Made by a program: the position numbers and the translations under genes. DNA of 64,000 nucleotides, taken from the NCBI RefSeq assembly GCF_964340395.1, contig NC_135556.1, forward strand, positions 10,252,001-10,316,000, read 5' to 3'. Every line of letters starts with the position of its first letter. Positions within the stretch are counted from its first letter, which is position 1. Source of the stretch: Glandiceps talaboti. Lineage: Eukaryota; Hemichordata; Enteropneusta; Spengelidae. The notes under the pieces are model-generated. The model worked only from the letters and a program-made list of their open reading frames with translations, was not told the DNA's origin and searched no databases. Shown here one piece after another: positions 10,159 to 22,226 of this stretch.

Positions 10159-11975
10159 CGGCAACGTAAATCATAGGTGTAGCCTACCTGAAGACTGCGA
10201 AGTACGTATATTCTTGACAAGTGAATGGTCAGTATTGTGGTTATTGCGTTATTGTAGAATGATCGTTATTTTCGAAAGTAAATAATGAATGCTTATAAAT
10301 CAATCGTTAATGACATACATGTAATTTTGTGTGAATGCAAATTGTGAATTTAACCTGGGCTTAAAATCATGCTATTGATGGGTCTGTGATAGGTTCAGCG
10401 GGGCACTCACTGGTACAGTAGTATAACGCTCCAGGTCAGAACAATCTACTAGAGTGTTCTTTTTACTAAACTTTGCAACATTGTATAATCAATCGATATT
10501 ACACCTGTCAGACTGACTAAAAACGTTAAAATCAATAATTATCATATTCGTTTGATGCCTTTTCTGGCATGTCTATCCGTTTGCTTTGTTTTGTTTTGTT
10601 TTGTTTTGTTTGTTTCTGAATTTGACTAGTCATATCTTCTCTAATTTGTTCATAGTGTATGTATTTTAATTTTCTGTTAGTGCTGCTCATAACATGCTTA
10701 GTGAGCCCCTGATACAAAAGGGATGCAAAAAAAAATAAATAAATAAATAAATATAAATAGTTATCAGGAAATTTAAGTATTCATGGGTAATAACTGAAGT
10801 TTGCGGTCCTAGTACTTCATATTATTATATCCTTACTTTTGGCCACATCCGCCAATCTCATGACAATTGATTACATTCCGATCATATCACTGGACACAAG
10901 TGACGGTCTGTAGAAACTTGCAATGTACAAACTATTACATGAGTTTTACATTTAATGAATATCTGTATCTTAACATTTGGTATCAGGAATTCGTTTACTT
11001 TTTAGCATATTATTTTGGGCCACTTTTTTTACTAGTGTCTGTAAAACTATGAAATTGGAACAATGCCACAGCAGGTTAAAAGTCGTCAACTGTGGTGGCG
11101 CACTCAGTGTTGCTTTCAATTGCAGGTAGCACAATACCGTATACTTTAACTTACGACAGATACGAAACTACAGTTCAACGTAAACTGGGATATCATTTCC
11201 TTCACATTTGCACAATTCTTGAAATACATAGTGGTTCAAAAACTGAGTTTATATGATATTTTACTTGGAAGAGTTTTGAAAAATTATTTAAACTAAAAAC
11301 ATTTATTTAATTATTCCGGTATAATGTTAATGTTAATGCATGTACCTTCGGTGACATTACAATTACTTCTGGCATTGTATAGTTTTATTAAGTTTTTCTC
11401 AACTTTTTAGATCATAAACTCAAGATTATGATTTTATTACATTCTACTCTGTAACCATAGGTGACAAGGTATAAAAAATGTTCCTTTTTAATTTGTTTTC
11501 TTTTTGTTGTTTTTATTTACAAACTCACAATAGCTCAATTATAATTTTGCCAATTGGCAATGTGTTTACTTAAAATAAGTGTAGTGTGCGGCATTTATAC
11601 TATAAAGATTGTGGGCAACTGCGTTGATAGGCTGCCCTCTAGTGGGGGAACAGTCCAACACCTAAATGGTTTAATTATCAAATCTCTATAACTTTAGGCG
11701 ATATGGTCATTCGATATTTTTATTTTATTGGGCAATAAACAATAAAACGTTCTTTTATTCCAGAATTGTGTGATTGTCGTTGTTCTAATTATTGCAATTA
11801 CCTTCAAGATTAATTTCAGAAAACGTCTGTTTTTTCACATTTAAAAGCAAAGCAAGCATCAACTTTGGCCAAAAGAATGACCCATTACTTTATTGCCAAA
11901 ATAATGACCATTATTTTAAGCATTGGAAAATTGATCAAACTAATGGCCAATATTTTGGCCACTCGGAAATGATAG
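10159..11975. other. 3' module of gene 2
   Basis: Conserved after all copies: GGCAACGTAAATCATAGGTG just after the stop, then an AAAT-repeat tail near 10727-10755 (possible polyadenylation region, or the tail of an old retroposon), and TTTACATTTAATGAATATCTG. Small open frames here change by indels between copies, so it is treated as non-coding. Confidence 0.55.
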
Positions 11976-12486
11976 TTAGGGAGCCTTCAATATTTACAAG
12001 TGGGAGGGCAGGAGGAACTCACACTTGGTCTGTTAAGTAAAACATGACCCTCCCTCCCCCATTCTCCATTTGTAAAAAGTGGCCCTCCCCTTTGTCCCAT
12101 TTTCTAAAACATGACCCATGACAATTGCATATACTGAATGTTAAATAATTGTCCCATTATATGTATACATACAAATTAAATTATGTTGACTCTGTATTAG
12201 AAAGCAATATTTGTACATATAAAATGAAAACAGTAAAACGCTGACTAGTTGCCTTTCTCTTATAATCATACACAATCTAGTGAATATCTAAAACATGCTT
12301 TCCATGTTGTGCATACTCTGTCTGATCTGGAAAACTTGCAAAAGTTTCCTGATATCATTGTCATCATCATCACCTTCACCTTCAGTATTGCCATTGCCAT
12401 TATCAGTGTCACTCTAATCTGACTCACTGGTACTACTTGAGTCAGTACATGTATCACTGTCCGTGTTCTCTATAACATTCAAAACT

Positions 12487-12487
<1 letters not shown>

Positions 12488-12540
<53 letters not shown>

Positions 12541-12558
12541 CCATCATCATCATCACTG
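12488..12558. repeat. (CAT)n microsatellite, block 1
   Basis: Short version of the CAT run found in the three type-1 modules. Confidence 0.9.
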
Positions 12559-12904
12559 CTACCATCACCATCATATTTTAACAACAACATTCACGGACAG
12601 TGTGAGTGAGAAGGTGAGATGGTACACTCAACAACATGCATCGTTTTCTTAAACCATTTTCTTACAATATATGTATTTTTATTTTTGTATTTTTGCATGT
12701 AAAGTACTCGTAAAAATAAATGTTGAGTGCTCATATCACTTTTATGAAAGCCCATTAGGGACATTTACAGAATAGAAAAAAATGAAAAAAATTCTCGAGA
12801 TAAAGATAAATTATCTCATTATCTTGAGAAACTATCTCGTTATCTCGACATAATTTCTCGTTATCTCGAAAAACTATCTTATATACGTGTGTGTGTATAT
12901 ATAT

Positions 12905-14421
12905 ACATATGTATACGTTTGATGTAGTTGAATTCTACCCATCAATCACCCAGAAACTTCTAGATGAAGCACTTGACTTCGCATCAAATTTTACAGATAT
13001 CAAGAACGAAGAAAAGGAAATAATTATGCATACAAAGAAAACCCTACTTTTCCACGATGATTCACCATGGCACAAGTCTAACCCGCCCTACCTATTTGAT
13101 AATACTATGGGCTGCTATGACGGAGCAGAAACTTGCGAACTTATAGGCATCTACTTACTTAGTAAAGTCAAACATATGTTTGATAATGAGGTAGGATTAT
13201 ACAGGGATGATGGCCTAGCTGTACTCCGTAACCATTCACCATCGAAAGCCAACAGAAAAGCCAAGCAGCTAACTTCAGAATTTAAGAAACTCGGCCTTAG
13301 AATCACCACCGACCAAGGTATCAAAATTGTCAACTTCCTTGATGTCACCTTCAACTTGCGTGACGAGTCATACCGACCGTACACAAAACCAAATAACACC
13401 ACCCACTACGTCAACAAGAAATCAAACCATCCTAAAGACATAATTAAGACCATACCCAGCTCGGTAAACCAACGACTATCCAACATTTCCAGTGATGAAC
13501 ATCTATTCGACGCCACTACATCATCCTACCAAGATGCACTCAATGAAGCAGGATATAATCACACCCTCAAATTTGACCAAACAAAACACACTCAACGCAA
13601 GCGGAATCGCAGCCGTAATATAACTTGGTTCAACCCACCTTACAGTAAACACGTTTCAACAAACATCGGTAGAAAATTTCTCAACCTCTTCGACAAGCAT
13701 TTCCCCATATCCAGTGTACTGCATAAAATCTTCAACCGTAATAATACTAAAGTGAGCTATAGTTGCATGGACAACATGGGTAAATTAATCAACGATCACA
13801 ATAAAGCCATACTTTCAAAAGCTAAGCAAACACAACAAAGTACCTGTAACTGCAGAAAACCAAAGGAGTGACCTCTCGCAGGAAAATGCCTCATAAAAAG
13901 CGTTGTTTAAAAAGCAACAGTCACCACTAACCAAGATCACAAATCATACATAGGTGTTAGTGACACAGAATTCAAAAGCAGGTTTAACAACCACAAGTCT
14001 TCATTTAAACTTGACCACAAGAAGAAAGACACTGCGCTCAGTAAATACATTTGGCACCTACAAGACAGCAAAAGTAATTACGACATACACTGGTCAGTTC
14101 TCAAGCAGGCTTCCTCATACTCAAATGTTACCAAACGATGTCAACTATGTCTGTGGGAAAAATATTTTATTATAATTGCCGACAAATCAACGAACTTGAA
14201 TGCCGACACGCTAACAAATTCTTACTTAATAATACGTAACCTTTGTTGTCAATTTTTTTTGTGTACACACAGCCGTCAGTGAACACACATAAGTTATGTA
14301 CATAAAGCAGAATGTATAGCTAACGAATACTACACTATTACACCCGACGATCCTTCTGGTGAAACGGTCCGTAGTGTAAATCCACAATGTAATATCAGAC
14401 TCGTCTTCTTTCATTTTTATG

Positions 14422-14425
<4 letters not shown>
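12905..14425 (+). mobile_element. Penelope-like retroelement, 5'-truncated, old copy
   Basis: An open frame (12891-13871, first codons from the AT repeat) encodes the C-terminal part of a Penelope-type reverse transcriptase: FDVVEFYPSI (residues 10-19), GCYDGAETCEL, the YRDD box (104-107), VNFLDVTFNL, YTKPNNTTHYV and IFNRNNTKVSYSCM. The downstream segment (about 13870-14225) carries a recognisable GIY-YIG endonuclease signature (SYIGVSDTEFKSRFNNHKSS) in a different frame, so the element is a fossil. It lacks the N-terminal part of the transcriptase and lies in an AT repeat, as these elements often do. The terminal 190 bp resemble, in reverse orientation, the sequence just beyond the AT repeat. 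Confidence 0.85.

Positions 14426-14491
<66 letters not shown>
14424..14491. repeat. (TA)n microsatellite, block 1
   Basis: Separates the Penelope-like 3' end from its inverted partial copy. Confidence 0.9.
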
Positions 14492-14494
<3 letters not shown>

Positions 14495-15654
14495 TCATTC
14501 TTCTTTCGCCAAGTAGAGTACTCAATCACCTTGGAGAGCTACCATACATAAAAATGAAAGACAAGTCTGATATTACATTATGGATTTACACTATGGACCG
14601 TTTCACCAGAAGGATCGTTGGGTGTAATAGTAGTCGTTGGCTATACATTCTGCTTTATGTACATAACGTCTTCCTTTTTTGTCTACACACAGCCGTCAAT
14701 GAACACACATAAGTTATGTACCGTAGCAGAATGTATCTCGCGAACTTATCTCATTATCTCGAGAATTTTTTATGTTTTTATTCTGTAAATATCCCTAACG
14801 GGCTTTCATACATTTTTACGTCTCAAAACACACAAAACAAATTGACAATATTTGAATTTTCAATTTGGTCACAAAACTACGGATTGTAAAATGTGGCCCG
14901 CCCCAAAACATTGTAATGCAAAATATGACCCTCCCCAGGTTTGTAAAATTTGACCCACTCTCGATTCCCCCCCCCCCTGTAAATACCGAAGGCTCCCTTA
15001 GTAATATCATACCATTTGAATAGATCCATGTGAAATGTTATTTTTGATAATAGGGATGGTACAACATGGAAACGGCAACTCTCTCTCTCTCTCACTGGTG
15101 GTGACCCACTATTATTTTGTCATTGATAGATAGCTGGAATAATACATTGTACACATACAACAGAAAAAAATCTATCATGGACGTTTATCCTTTTTTGCAG
15201 TTTTCTTCCATTTTTCTTTAAAAATCGTAAAGCAGCTGGGGATAAAATAACATAGTATTTTATGAAATAATGAAAAGAAATTACAAACAAATATGTCTGG
15301 ACATAATACACATTGCACTAAAATATGTGAGTTCATTAAGTGCTCCAGGGACAATCTTTAACTGTCAAAAATTATGATGTAGTTAATTGTTGTAAATCTA
15401 CTTATTTTGACCCAAAACAATATGTGTAGATACAGGAAACGGTCATTATCTTGAAAACAAAGGTGTCGACATAGTATTTTATTTGCATTTTATACATATT
15501 CAGATATCACTGCTTAGGTATGCAAAGTATAAGAAAAATCTATCGACTTTTTTTAATTTGACACCTCCCCCACCCCCTAAGCTAGTTATCTATTGTCAAC
15601 TGCATACACGCTCTGTCATTAGCTCACCCAGTCTCACCTTGACATAATTTCTCA

Positions 15655-15806
15655 CAAACAATGAGCAATATGTATTTGTCAATGATCAGTTTGGGAGGAC
15701 ATGCATGATTTTATTTCAACTTTCTTTTAAAAAATCAATACATTATATATTTTGAATTTGCATTTTCATAGAGTTAGAGGGTTCGCAACAGACACATACA
15801 TGTCGT
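15655..15806 (+). pseudogene. Orphan transferase leader, shorter (first block)
   Basis: The same orphan leader, cut off after CAACAGACACATAC and joined directly to ATGTCGTTTTGG. In blocks A and B about 940 bp lie between these two points, so a deletion in this block is the simplest reading. Confidence 0.55.
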
Positions 15807-16455
15807 TTTGGAAGCATATCGCTCAATAGGTCAGCAGTGTCACCAAAGCTAGAGGACGATTGATGGGGTCAAAGCAGTAGGTCAATTATTTGGTTGTTTG
15901 TGCGCGTTTTGTCAAACCATTGATGTCTCATCGATGCTAAAACCATGTTTGTCATTACAAGAAAAACAACAATGATAATTATTAGAAACTGATCGTGGAG
16001 AAAAAAAAGTAAAAAAAAAATACTTCTCGTATTTGAATTAAGGCGACGGCAACACTTCCGTTTTATTCATTTACGGTGCTGATTATTTTATCATCCAATC
16101 ATTTGAGTATTGTATATTTTATGTTTATAAGAATATAATGGAATAATAAAGTTTGGATTCTTTCTTTGGAAGAGACGGTCTGAGACACAAGAGCGTAAAT
16201 CTGCTCCCTGACTGGGCCACTTCTAAATGATCCAGGTTAACCGTGAACATCATGTGTAGTCTGAGCTACTTCCCAAAAGTCGAAGTCGATCCCGTGTACG
16301 GATTGGAGAGAGAGAGTAACATTGGAGGAGGGTTACGTTAACATTAGAGGTCTCCCTCTCTATTTGTTACATAAGCAATACATAATGTTTAATTGACCAG
16401 TTTGGGAGTTGTAGATGTATGAATTTTATTTTAACTTTCCTTTAAAAAAACAATA

Positions 16456-16785
16456 CATCATATATTTGAACTGTTACGGTAGTGTATTTAAGTGAAACCA
16501 TTGATAACTACCATATATAATTGTGGGTATCAGAGACCTAGAGGGTTCGCAACAGACACATAGTGAATTGTTGTTCAGGAGACTTGTTGAAGCTGTAGCT
16601 ACACAGTCACGTACATATACGACTATCTTACCACATTTCTCTTCTAGCCATTGTATATAATAACAAATTATCTGTTATTCCATGTAAATATTTAGTCTAG
16701 CCATGATATGTTGCGTCATATACATTTTCTGAAGGGAAAATAACCTCTAATAATTTTATGTCGATGCTTTCGTTTTTCAATACAG
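16456..16785 (+). promoter_or_regulatory. Promoter/leader and 5'-UTR intron of gene 3
   Basis: TATA-like sequence at 16456; the donor at 16611 is the weaker GTACAT; acceptor AG at 16784-16785; predicted intron of 175 bp. Confidence 0.5.
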
Positions 16786-16804
16786 TACAACTCGCACAGT
16801 TACA

Positions 16805-18439
16805 ATGAGGCGACGTCTTCGATATGTTACCTTTCCACTTCTTTTCTTGGTGATGATCATCCTATATTTCCTACCACCATGGCCTTTTATCGTACCAGAG
16901 GTAAAGAAATATCATCTTGGATTTACCGTCCCATCGGCGCCACGAACCGGTGGAGAAACGAAAAGTGTTGGTTTTGATCACTTTTGTCGCCGTCTGTGGA
17001 AGGAAAAGACAGCGCCTACCATAATCCAATACGAAGGAGACACTCTCACGAAAAAGTGTTCTTGCCAAAAGGGTCCGCAAAAGTTCGGGAAATACGAAAA
17101 TACCTCTTTGCAGAGAAGACATAAAGAGTTCATAGAATGGGAAAGACAACAGGACATCAAAAGGGAACCCTTGATTTACATTCCTTCGATGTCCCCTTTT
17201 GGTTATCTTGCGGGCGGATTGACCGTCCAACCTGGAAAATCAGTTCCCATCAAATCGTTATACATCGATCCCATGGCCGTGGAATGCCTAACAGTTATCC
17301 ATGGATTTAGTTTCCAAGACAAAAAATCAGTGTTGAACTTCAGATGCGGTGATGGGAAAGCGGTCATGTTCATTTCGCCAACGTCATCTAGTTTGGCACG
17401 GCTCAGAATTGATGGCAACCATACCAGTGATTTAAGGATATCAATGGCATTCAATGTCGGTATGCTAAAATCATCGATGGACCGATTGCGATCTGATATC
17501 GTCACTCAAGCTATCAACGAAGTATTAAACAATATCCATTACCGCAATATCTACTATGACGTATTCAATCGTGACGTCATCAACGTTACTTTTCTGAATC
17601 TCACTTTTCAAATAAACGTTCTCATCAAAGAAAACGCTTTACCTCGCCTGTATGACACCAGTTCTGATGACGATATCGCCAATAAGGTAACTATAGTAAC
17701 TAAAACTTTCGAACGCCCAGATTCTGTGCTTAACCTCATCAAAAGCATCAGAAAGTACTATCCGAGTGTAACCATAGTGATAGCTGATGATTCAAAGCAA
17801 CCAGTTGCTATCCATGGTGACAACATCAAGCATTACACCATGCCTTTTGCAGAGGGGTGGTTCGCTGGACGGAACTTGGCAGTAAGCCAAGTACGAACCA
17901 AATATTTTTTGTGGGTAGATGATGATTTCGAATTCACAGCCTTAACTAATCTTAGTAAGTGTCTCGAAAAATTGGAAAACAACGAAGAAAATATCGATAT
18001 TGTAGGTGGCGTCCTTTCCATCGGCTATGGAAGACATGTTAAAGTGTATAATTACGACAAAACACTGGAAATCAAGAATGGTGATATGGGGTTTTGCGTA
18101 TACGGGAAACCTGGTGTGCACAGAAAACTACGGAATTATCCTCAGTGTCACGTGACAAACATTGTGCTTAATTTTTTCATGGCCAAAACATTATCTGTCA
18201 GAAATATAGGGTTCGATCCACAATTCGAACGAGTTGGACATTGGGAATTTTTCTTGGATGCTTACGGGTATCTTCGGGTTGCCTCATGTTCGGATTTCAT
18301 CGCAAATCATCACCAATCCCACAATGAGAAGTACAGAAAATACAGGAACAATCTGGTAGCTTCAGCTTACTTCTATATGGTTGCGCAATATCTTCCTTTC
18401 AAACATTATTTACAATGTTTTGAAACCGATTTAAATTGA
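16805..18439 (+). CDS. B4GALNT1-like: B4GALNT1-like transferase, array copy 3
   Basis: A 544-residue single-exon paralogue beginning MRRRLRY. The stem holds one repeat unit with a divergent start (PEVKKYHLG), so it is about 26 residues shorter than copies 1, 2 and 8. The catalytic landmarks are intact: VTIVTKTF, IADDS (with K instead of E in the following SKQP), WVDDD at D372-374, and HWEFFLDAYG, where the usual G after D is A. The middle of the protein has GMLKSSMDRLRSD and VLNNIHY; the same variants appear in copy 4, which suggests a conversion tract. It is the second gene of the first block and is followed convergently by a COMMD8 pseudo-exon. Confidence 0.93.
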   Translation: MRRRLRYVTFPLLFLVMIILYFLPPWPFIVPEVKKYHLGFTVPSAPRTGGETKSVGFDHFCRRLWKEKTAPTIIQYEGDTLTKKCSCQKGPQKFGKYENTSLQRRHKEFIEWERQQDIKREPLIYIPSMSPFGYLAGGLTVQPGKSVPIKSLYIDPMAVECLTVIHGFSFQDKKSVLNFRCGDGKAVMFISPTSSSLARLRIDGNHTSDLRISMAFNVGMLKSSMDRLRSDIVTQAINEVLNNIHYRNIYYDVFNRDVINVTFLNLTFQINVLIKENALPRLYDTSSDDDIANKVTIVTKTFERPDSVLNLIKSIRKYYPSVTIVIADDSKQPVAIHGDNIKHYTMPFAEGWFAGRNLAVSQVRTKYFLWVDDDFEFTALTNLSKCLEKLENNEENIDIVGGVLSIGYGRHVKVYNYDKTLEIKNGDMGFCVYGKPGVHRKLRNYPQCHVTNIVLNFFMAKTLSVRNIGFDPQFERVGHWEFFLDAYGYLRVASCSDFIANHHQSHNEKYRKYRNNLVASAYFYMVAQYLPFKHYLQCFETDLN

Positions 18440-20339
18440 CGGCAACGTAAATCATAGGTGTAGCCTACCTGAAGACGGCGAAGTACGTATATTCTTGACA
18501 AGTGAATGGTCAATATTGGTGGTTATTGCGTTATTGTAGAATGATCGTTATTTTCGAAAGTAAATAATGAATGCAACATTGTATAATCAATAGATATTAC
18601 ACCTGTCAGACTGACTAAAAGACGTTAAAAATCAATAATTATCATATCCGTTTTATGAGTTTTCTGGCATGTCTCTCTTTGGTTTGTTTTATTTTCTATT
18701 ATTTTGTTTCTATATGTGACTAGTTATATCTTCTCTAATTTCTCCGTAGTGTATGTATTTTAATTTTCTGTTTAGTGCAGCTGCTCATAACATGCTTACT
18801 GGGCGCCTGATACAAAAGGGATGCAATAAATAAATAAATATAAATAAATATAAATAGTTATCAGGAAATTTAAGTATTCAGGGATAAAAACTGAATTTTG
18901 CGGTCCTAGTACCTCATATTATTATATCCTTGTAATGTATTTTCTTTTGCCCCATCCGTCAATCTCGTGCACATGCATTTCGATTAAATCACTGGACACA
19001 AGTGACGGTCTGTAGAAACTCGCAATGTACAAACAGTTACATGAGTTTTACATTTAATGAATATCTGTATCTCAACATTTGGTATCAGGGATTCGTTTAC
19101 ATTTTAGCATATGATTTTTGGCCGCTTTTTACTAGTATCTGTAAAAGTATGAAATTGGAACAATTCCATAGCAGGCTAAAAGTCGTCAACTGTGGTGGCG
19201 CTCTCAGTGGTGCTTTGAATTGAGGGTAGCACAATATCATAGACCTTAACTTAAGACTGATACTAAACTACAGTTTCAACGTACTCTGGGATATCATTTC
19301 CTTCACAGTTGCATGATTCTGGAAATATATAGTAAGTTTATGAGATATTTTACTTGGAAGATTTAGGAAAAATGATTCAAACTAAAAACATTATTAAGCT
19401 ATTCTGGTATAATGTTAATGTATATGTAATACATATACCTTCTGTGACATTATAATTGTCTTCTGGTATTGTATGTATAGTTTTATTAAGGGTTTCTCAA
19501 CTTTTTAGAACACAAAGGCAAATTATATCATCCAATCGTGTGTATGTTTCTATAGCTTTCATGGTTTCGTGATGTTTTATTACATTCTACTCTGTCACCA
19601 TTAGTGACAAGGTATAAAAAGTGTTCCTTTTTATTTTATTTTATTTTTGTTGTGTTTTTTTTGTACAAAATCACAATAGGTCAATTATAATTTTGTCCAT
19701 TGGCAATGTGTTTACACAAAATAAGTGTAGTGTGGGGCATTTATACTATAAAGATTGTGGGCCACTGCGTTGATAGGCTGCCCTCTAGTGGGGGAGCAGT
19801 CCAACACCTAAATGGATTAATTATCAAATCTCTATAACTTTAGGCGATATGGTTGTTCGATGTTTTTGTTTTATTGGGCAATAAAAAATAAAACGTTCTT
19901 TTATTCCAGAATTTTGTCATTGTCGTTGTTCTAATTATTGCTATCACCTTCCAGATTAATGACAATGTCAGCTGATTTTTCACATTTCAAAGAAAATCAA
20001 CTTTGGCCAAATTAATGACCCATTATTTTTGAAATGGCCAAAATAATGACCATTATTTTAAGCATTGGAAAATTGATCAAAATAATGGCCAATATTTTGG
20101 CCATTGGAAAAAAAGAGAATTATAGAGTTTCAATTAAATCCATCTACAACTTATTGAGATGTCTTCTTAACAAACAGATTAACACATGAACAAAAATACA
20201 GCCACATAGGCATCCACACAACTCACATTCACACATGTACTGGTAAATACATACACCAACAAATTTAGTAAATATACAGGATCTACCAAGTACTGTAGTC
20301 GCTATTTACTACTGGTTTATTCAGATAATTTTGATGCCT
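18440..20339. other. 3' module of gene 3
   Basis: Same module with a deletion of the ACAGTAGTACGCTCC part. An AATAAATAAATA tail lies near 18825. No gene is seen. Confidence 0.5.
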
Positions 20340-20343
20340 TTAA

Positions 20344-21063
20344 AGTGGCAATATGGATAAGAATCAGTGTCCTCGCTAAGGCTTACTTGTGCGCTACTTG
20401 TGCAAGGTCTCTGTCTGCCCTCACAGTCAAATTTCATGGTTTGTGCAACTTTATATTCAAGTATCAAGAACGAAACAGAAAATATATATACAAATAAAGC
20501 ATAATTAATGATAAAATGAAATGTTGTAATAGACTTTTATTTCTTTCTATTCAGCATCCAAGAACAGGTAAAAAGTTTTAGCTTCATATTGTAAATAATA
20601 ACGTATGTTTTTGCTTCTGGCCTTCGGCCAAAAGGGGGATACACCCCTTCTGGACTATCCCCCATGTTACCCTTTCCATTGTTTTCATTCACCTTAAGTT
20701 ACTCAATCTCAAAACCTTAGAGGGAACACTATTAGGGATTGTGTATTTATGTTGCATTTTTAATTTATAAAACAATTTTATCATGGCTTCCTACTTGAAA
20801 AATCAATGTGAAACAACATTGACTAAGTTTGTGTTCGTAACTCAATACATTGCAAAAAGCTAAAAAAAAATAGTGTAAAAAGTTTGTTATTGTACGTACA
20901 ATAACAAACATTTTACACATTTATTATGGTTTTTTTTCAATTTATTGAGTTACAAAAACGGACTTGGAATATTTAGTTTCACATTCAAGTAGGAAGCCAT
21001 GATAAAATTGTTTTATAAATTAAAAATCCAAAATAAAACCCAACCCTCATCCATATGGCCACT
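20344..21063. mobile_element. TTAA-flanked palindromic element, block 1, with nested insertion
   Basis: AGTGGCAATATGGAT on the left and ATCCATATGGCCACT on the right, flanked by TTAA at 20340-20343 and 21064-21067. The inner halves fold on each other around TTATTGTACGTACAATAA. A second element (20366-20730) sits in the left arm. Confidence 0.65.
20366..20730. mobile_element. Nested insertion in the palindromic element (AGTGTTC...GAACACT ends)
   Basis: Ends read AGTGTCCTCGCTAAGG and CCTTAGAGGGAACACT, imperfect inverted repeats, and the segment interrupts the left arm of the surrounding palindrome. It contains GGCCTTCGGCCAAAAGGGGG. Similar copies are at 34477-34830, about 50770-51122 and after gene 8. 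I cannot assign a family. Confidence 0.45.
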
Positions 21064-22070
21064 TTAAATCCAAATAAAAAACATGACTAAACTTAAAAGA
21101 GAGTATACATGTATGTATGCTTAAATTATAGTAAATCTTTATATTTGAAAATACAGAACAGAAACTGTTTTCATTTCATTGTCTATTACTGTAATTCTTC
21201 TAATTTATAAAAGAGAAAAGGAAAACATTTCTTCAAAATAAAGTCTTTCTGTTGCTATGGAGATATTCTCTATGACTTCAATTGTAACACAGCCTGAAAG
21301 AGACAAATATAAGGATTTGATAAGGAAAATAATTATCTCTATCTCAAATACAATGAATCAATTTTTTGCAAGAAGTACAAGATTCACCCTAAATGGCAGA
21401 TTTTTATCAGTAAATCAAGTTTATATGTACAAATACATCAAAAGTCTAAAAGACTGAGTTTATCTACCTGTTTCATTAAGCTTCTGCAGTCATTTTATTA
21501 CAGTCTTGAGTGTTGTTTTTTTCTTTTACATGTGACTGTAATTGGTGTTTGTCTAAATATTTTGTGGATGCTTCACATTACTATTGTTTTCAGGGTATAC
21601 TGTGTACTAATGATGTCATACATTGGTTTAGTGACAGCAATGCGTGCGAATGTGATGCATAAAAGCTAACATTATTATATCTAAAATAACCGTCCGATGA
21701 GTAAACAATCAAATATTTTACATACACTAGACTGGTTTCCACCTCCTAATTATGTTATTATTTTCATCCATAGCACTTGTAACACTCAAATGTTATATAG
21801 ACTGACCTGTTTGCTGCTTCTAACGACGTTATAATTTTCAGTTAAAAATGACTAAATTCTTTTATAATAATTATTAAGTATATAGTATATGGTATATAAT
21901 AATAACTTTGTGTACTTTCAGTTTTCATCCACAGCTGAGCCAGCTTAACAATCAAATGTAACAGTTGTGTACACTAATCTGTTTACTCAGTTTCTCATTT
22001 TATCATTTTCATCTACTGTTGACTGACAGCTGTTAACAATCACATACAAATGTATTGTATATAAACTAAC

Positions 22071-22226
22071 CCTGTTTGCTGTTTCTAATTAAGTTATCAT
22101 TTTCTTCAATTTGCCTTCATTCATTTCCACAGAAACTGACTTATTACCCTGTTCTTCTTGTAAATCTAAATCTAATGTAACTAGTGGTTCATGTACTGAT
22201 GCTAATTTATCATTAGCCATGGCAAG
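22071..22226 (-). pseudogene. COMMD8: COMMD8 COMM-domain exon, duplicated and decayed (copy after gene 3)
   Basis: The same 156-bp exon as at 58333-58488, with the same length and borders. It reads LAMANDKLASVHEPLVTL, LDLQEEQGNKSVSVEMNEGK, then MIT and an in-frame TAA where the intact gene has MIMS. The acceptor tract is altered. No other COMMD8 exon is nearby, so it is an orphan duplicate carried in the array unit. Confidence 0.85.

Larger units (their letters stand above)
12745..14808. mobile_element. TA-flanked inverted-repeat element nested in the TTA element, block 1
   Basis: Long terminal inverted repeats starting TGAAAGCCCATTAGGGACAT and ending with the complement (CTAACGGGCTTTCA), flanked by TA at 12743-12744 and 14809-14810. 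They continue inward through ACAGAATA and TTCTCGAGATAA for about 60 bp, followed by several ATCTCGTTATCTCGA repeats. The TA flank suggests a Tc1/mariner-type MITE. Its AT-repeat core received a Penelope-like element in this block. Confidence 0.6.
11979..14997. mobile_element. TTA-flanked inverted-repeat element (PIF/Harbinger-like MITE), block 1, with nested insertions
   Basis: Terminal inverted repeats GGGAGCCTTCAATATTTACA and its complement (TGTAAATACCGAAGGCTCCC) are flanked by TTA at 11976-11978 and 14998-15000. A 3-bp TTA/TAA target duplication with GG-starting ends is typical of PIF/Harbinger. Inside are lines of pyrimidine-rich CCCTCCCC repeats, a CAT microsatellite and a second inverted-repeat element. 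No transposase is seen, so it is non-autonomous. Confidence 0.65.

Noticed and set aside
10867-11052. Small frame MSFTFNEYLYLNIWYQ... after most genes
   Set aside because: It is disrupted by indels in several copies and lacks a codon-level conservation pattern; it is part of the 3' module.
14226-14712. Frames with Tyr-Ile repeats
   Set aside because: They cross the TA microsatellite and the Penelope-like end; no protein is implied.
21257-21457. 66-codon frame MEIFSMTSIVTQPERDKYKD... in type-2 modules
   Set aside because: It is repeated at 35354 and within 51503-51853, but at 57561-57690 it is broken by indels. It resembles no family known to me and starts in a GTTGCTATGG repeat-like context.
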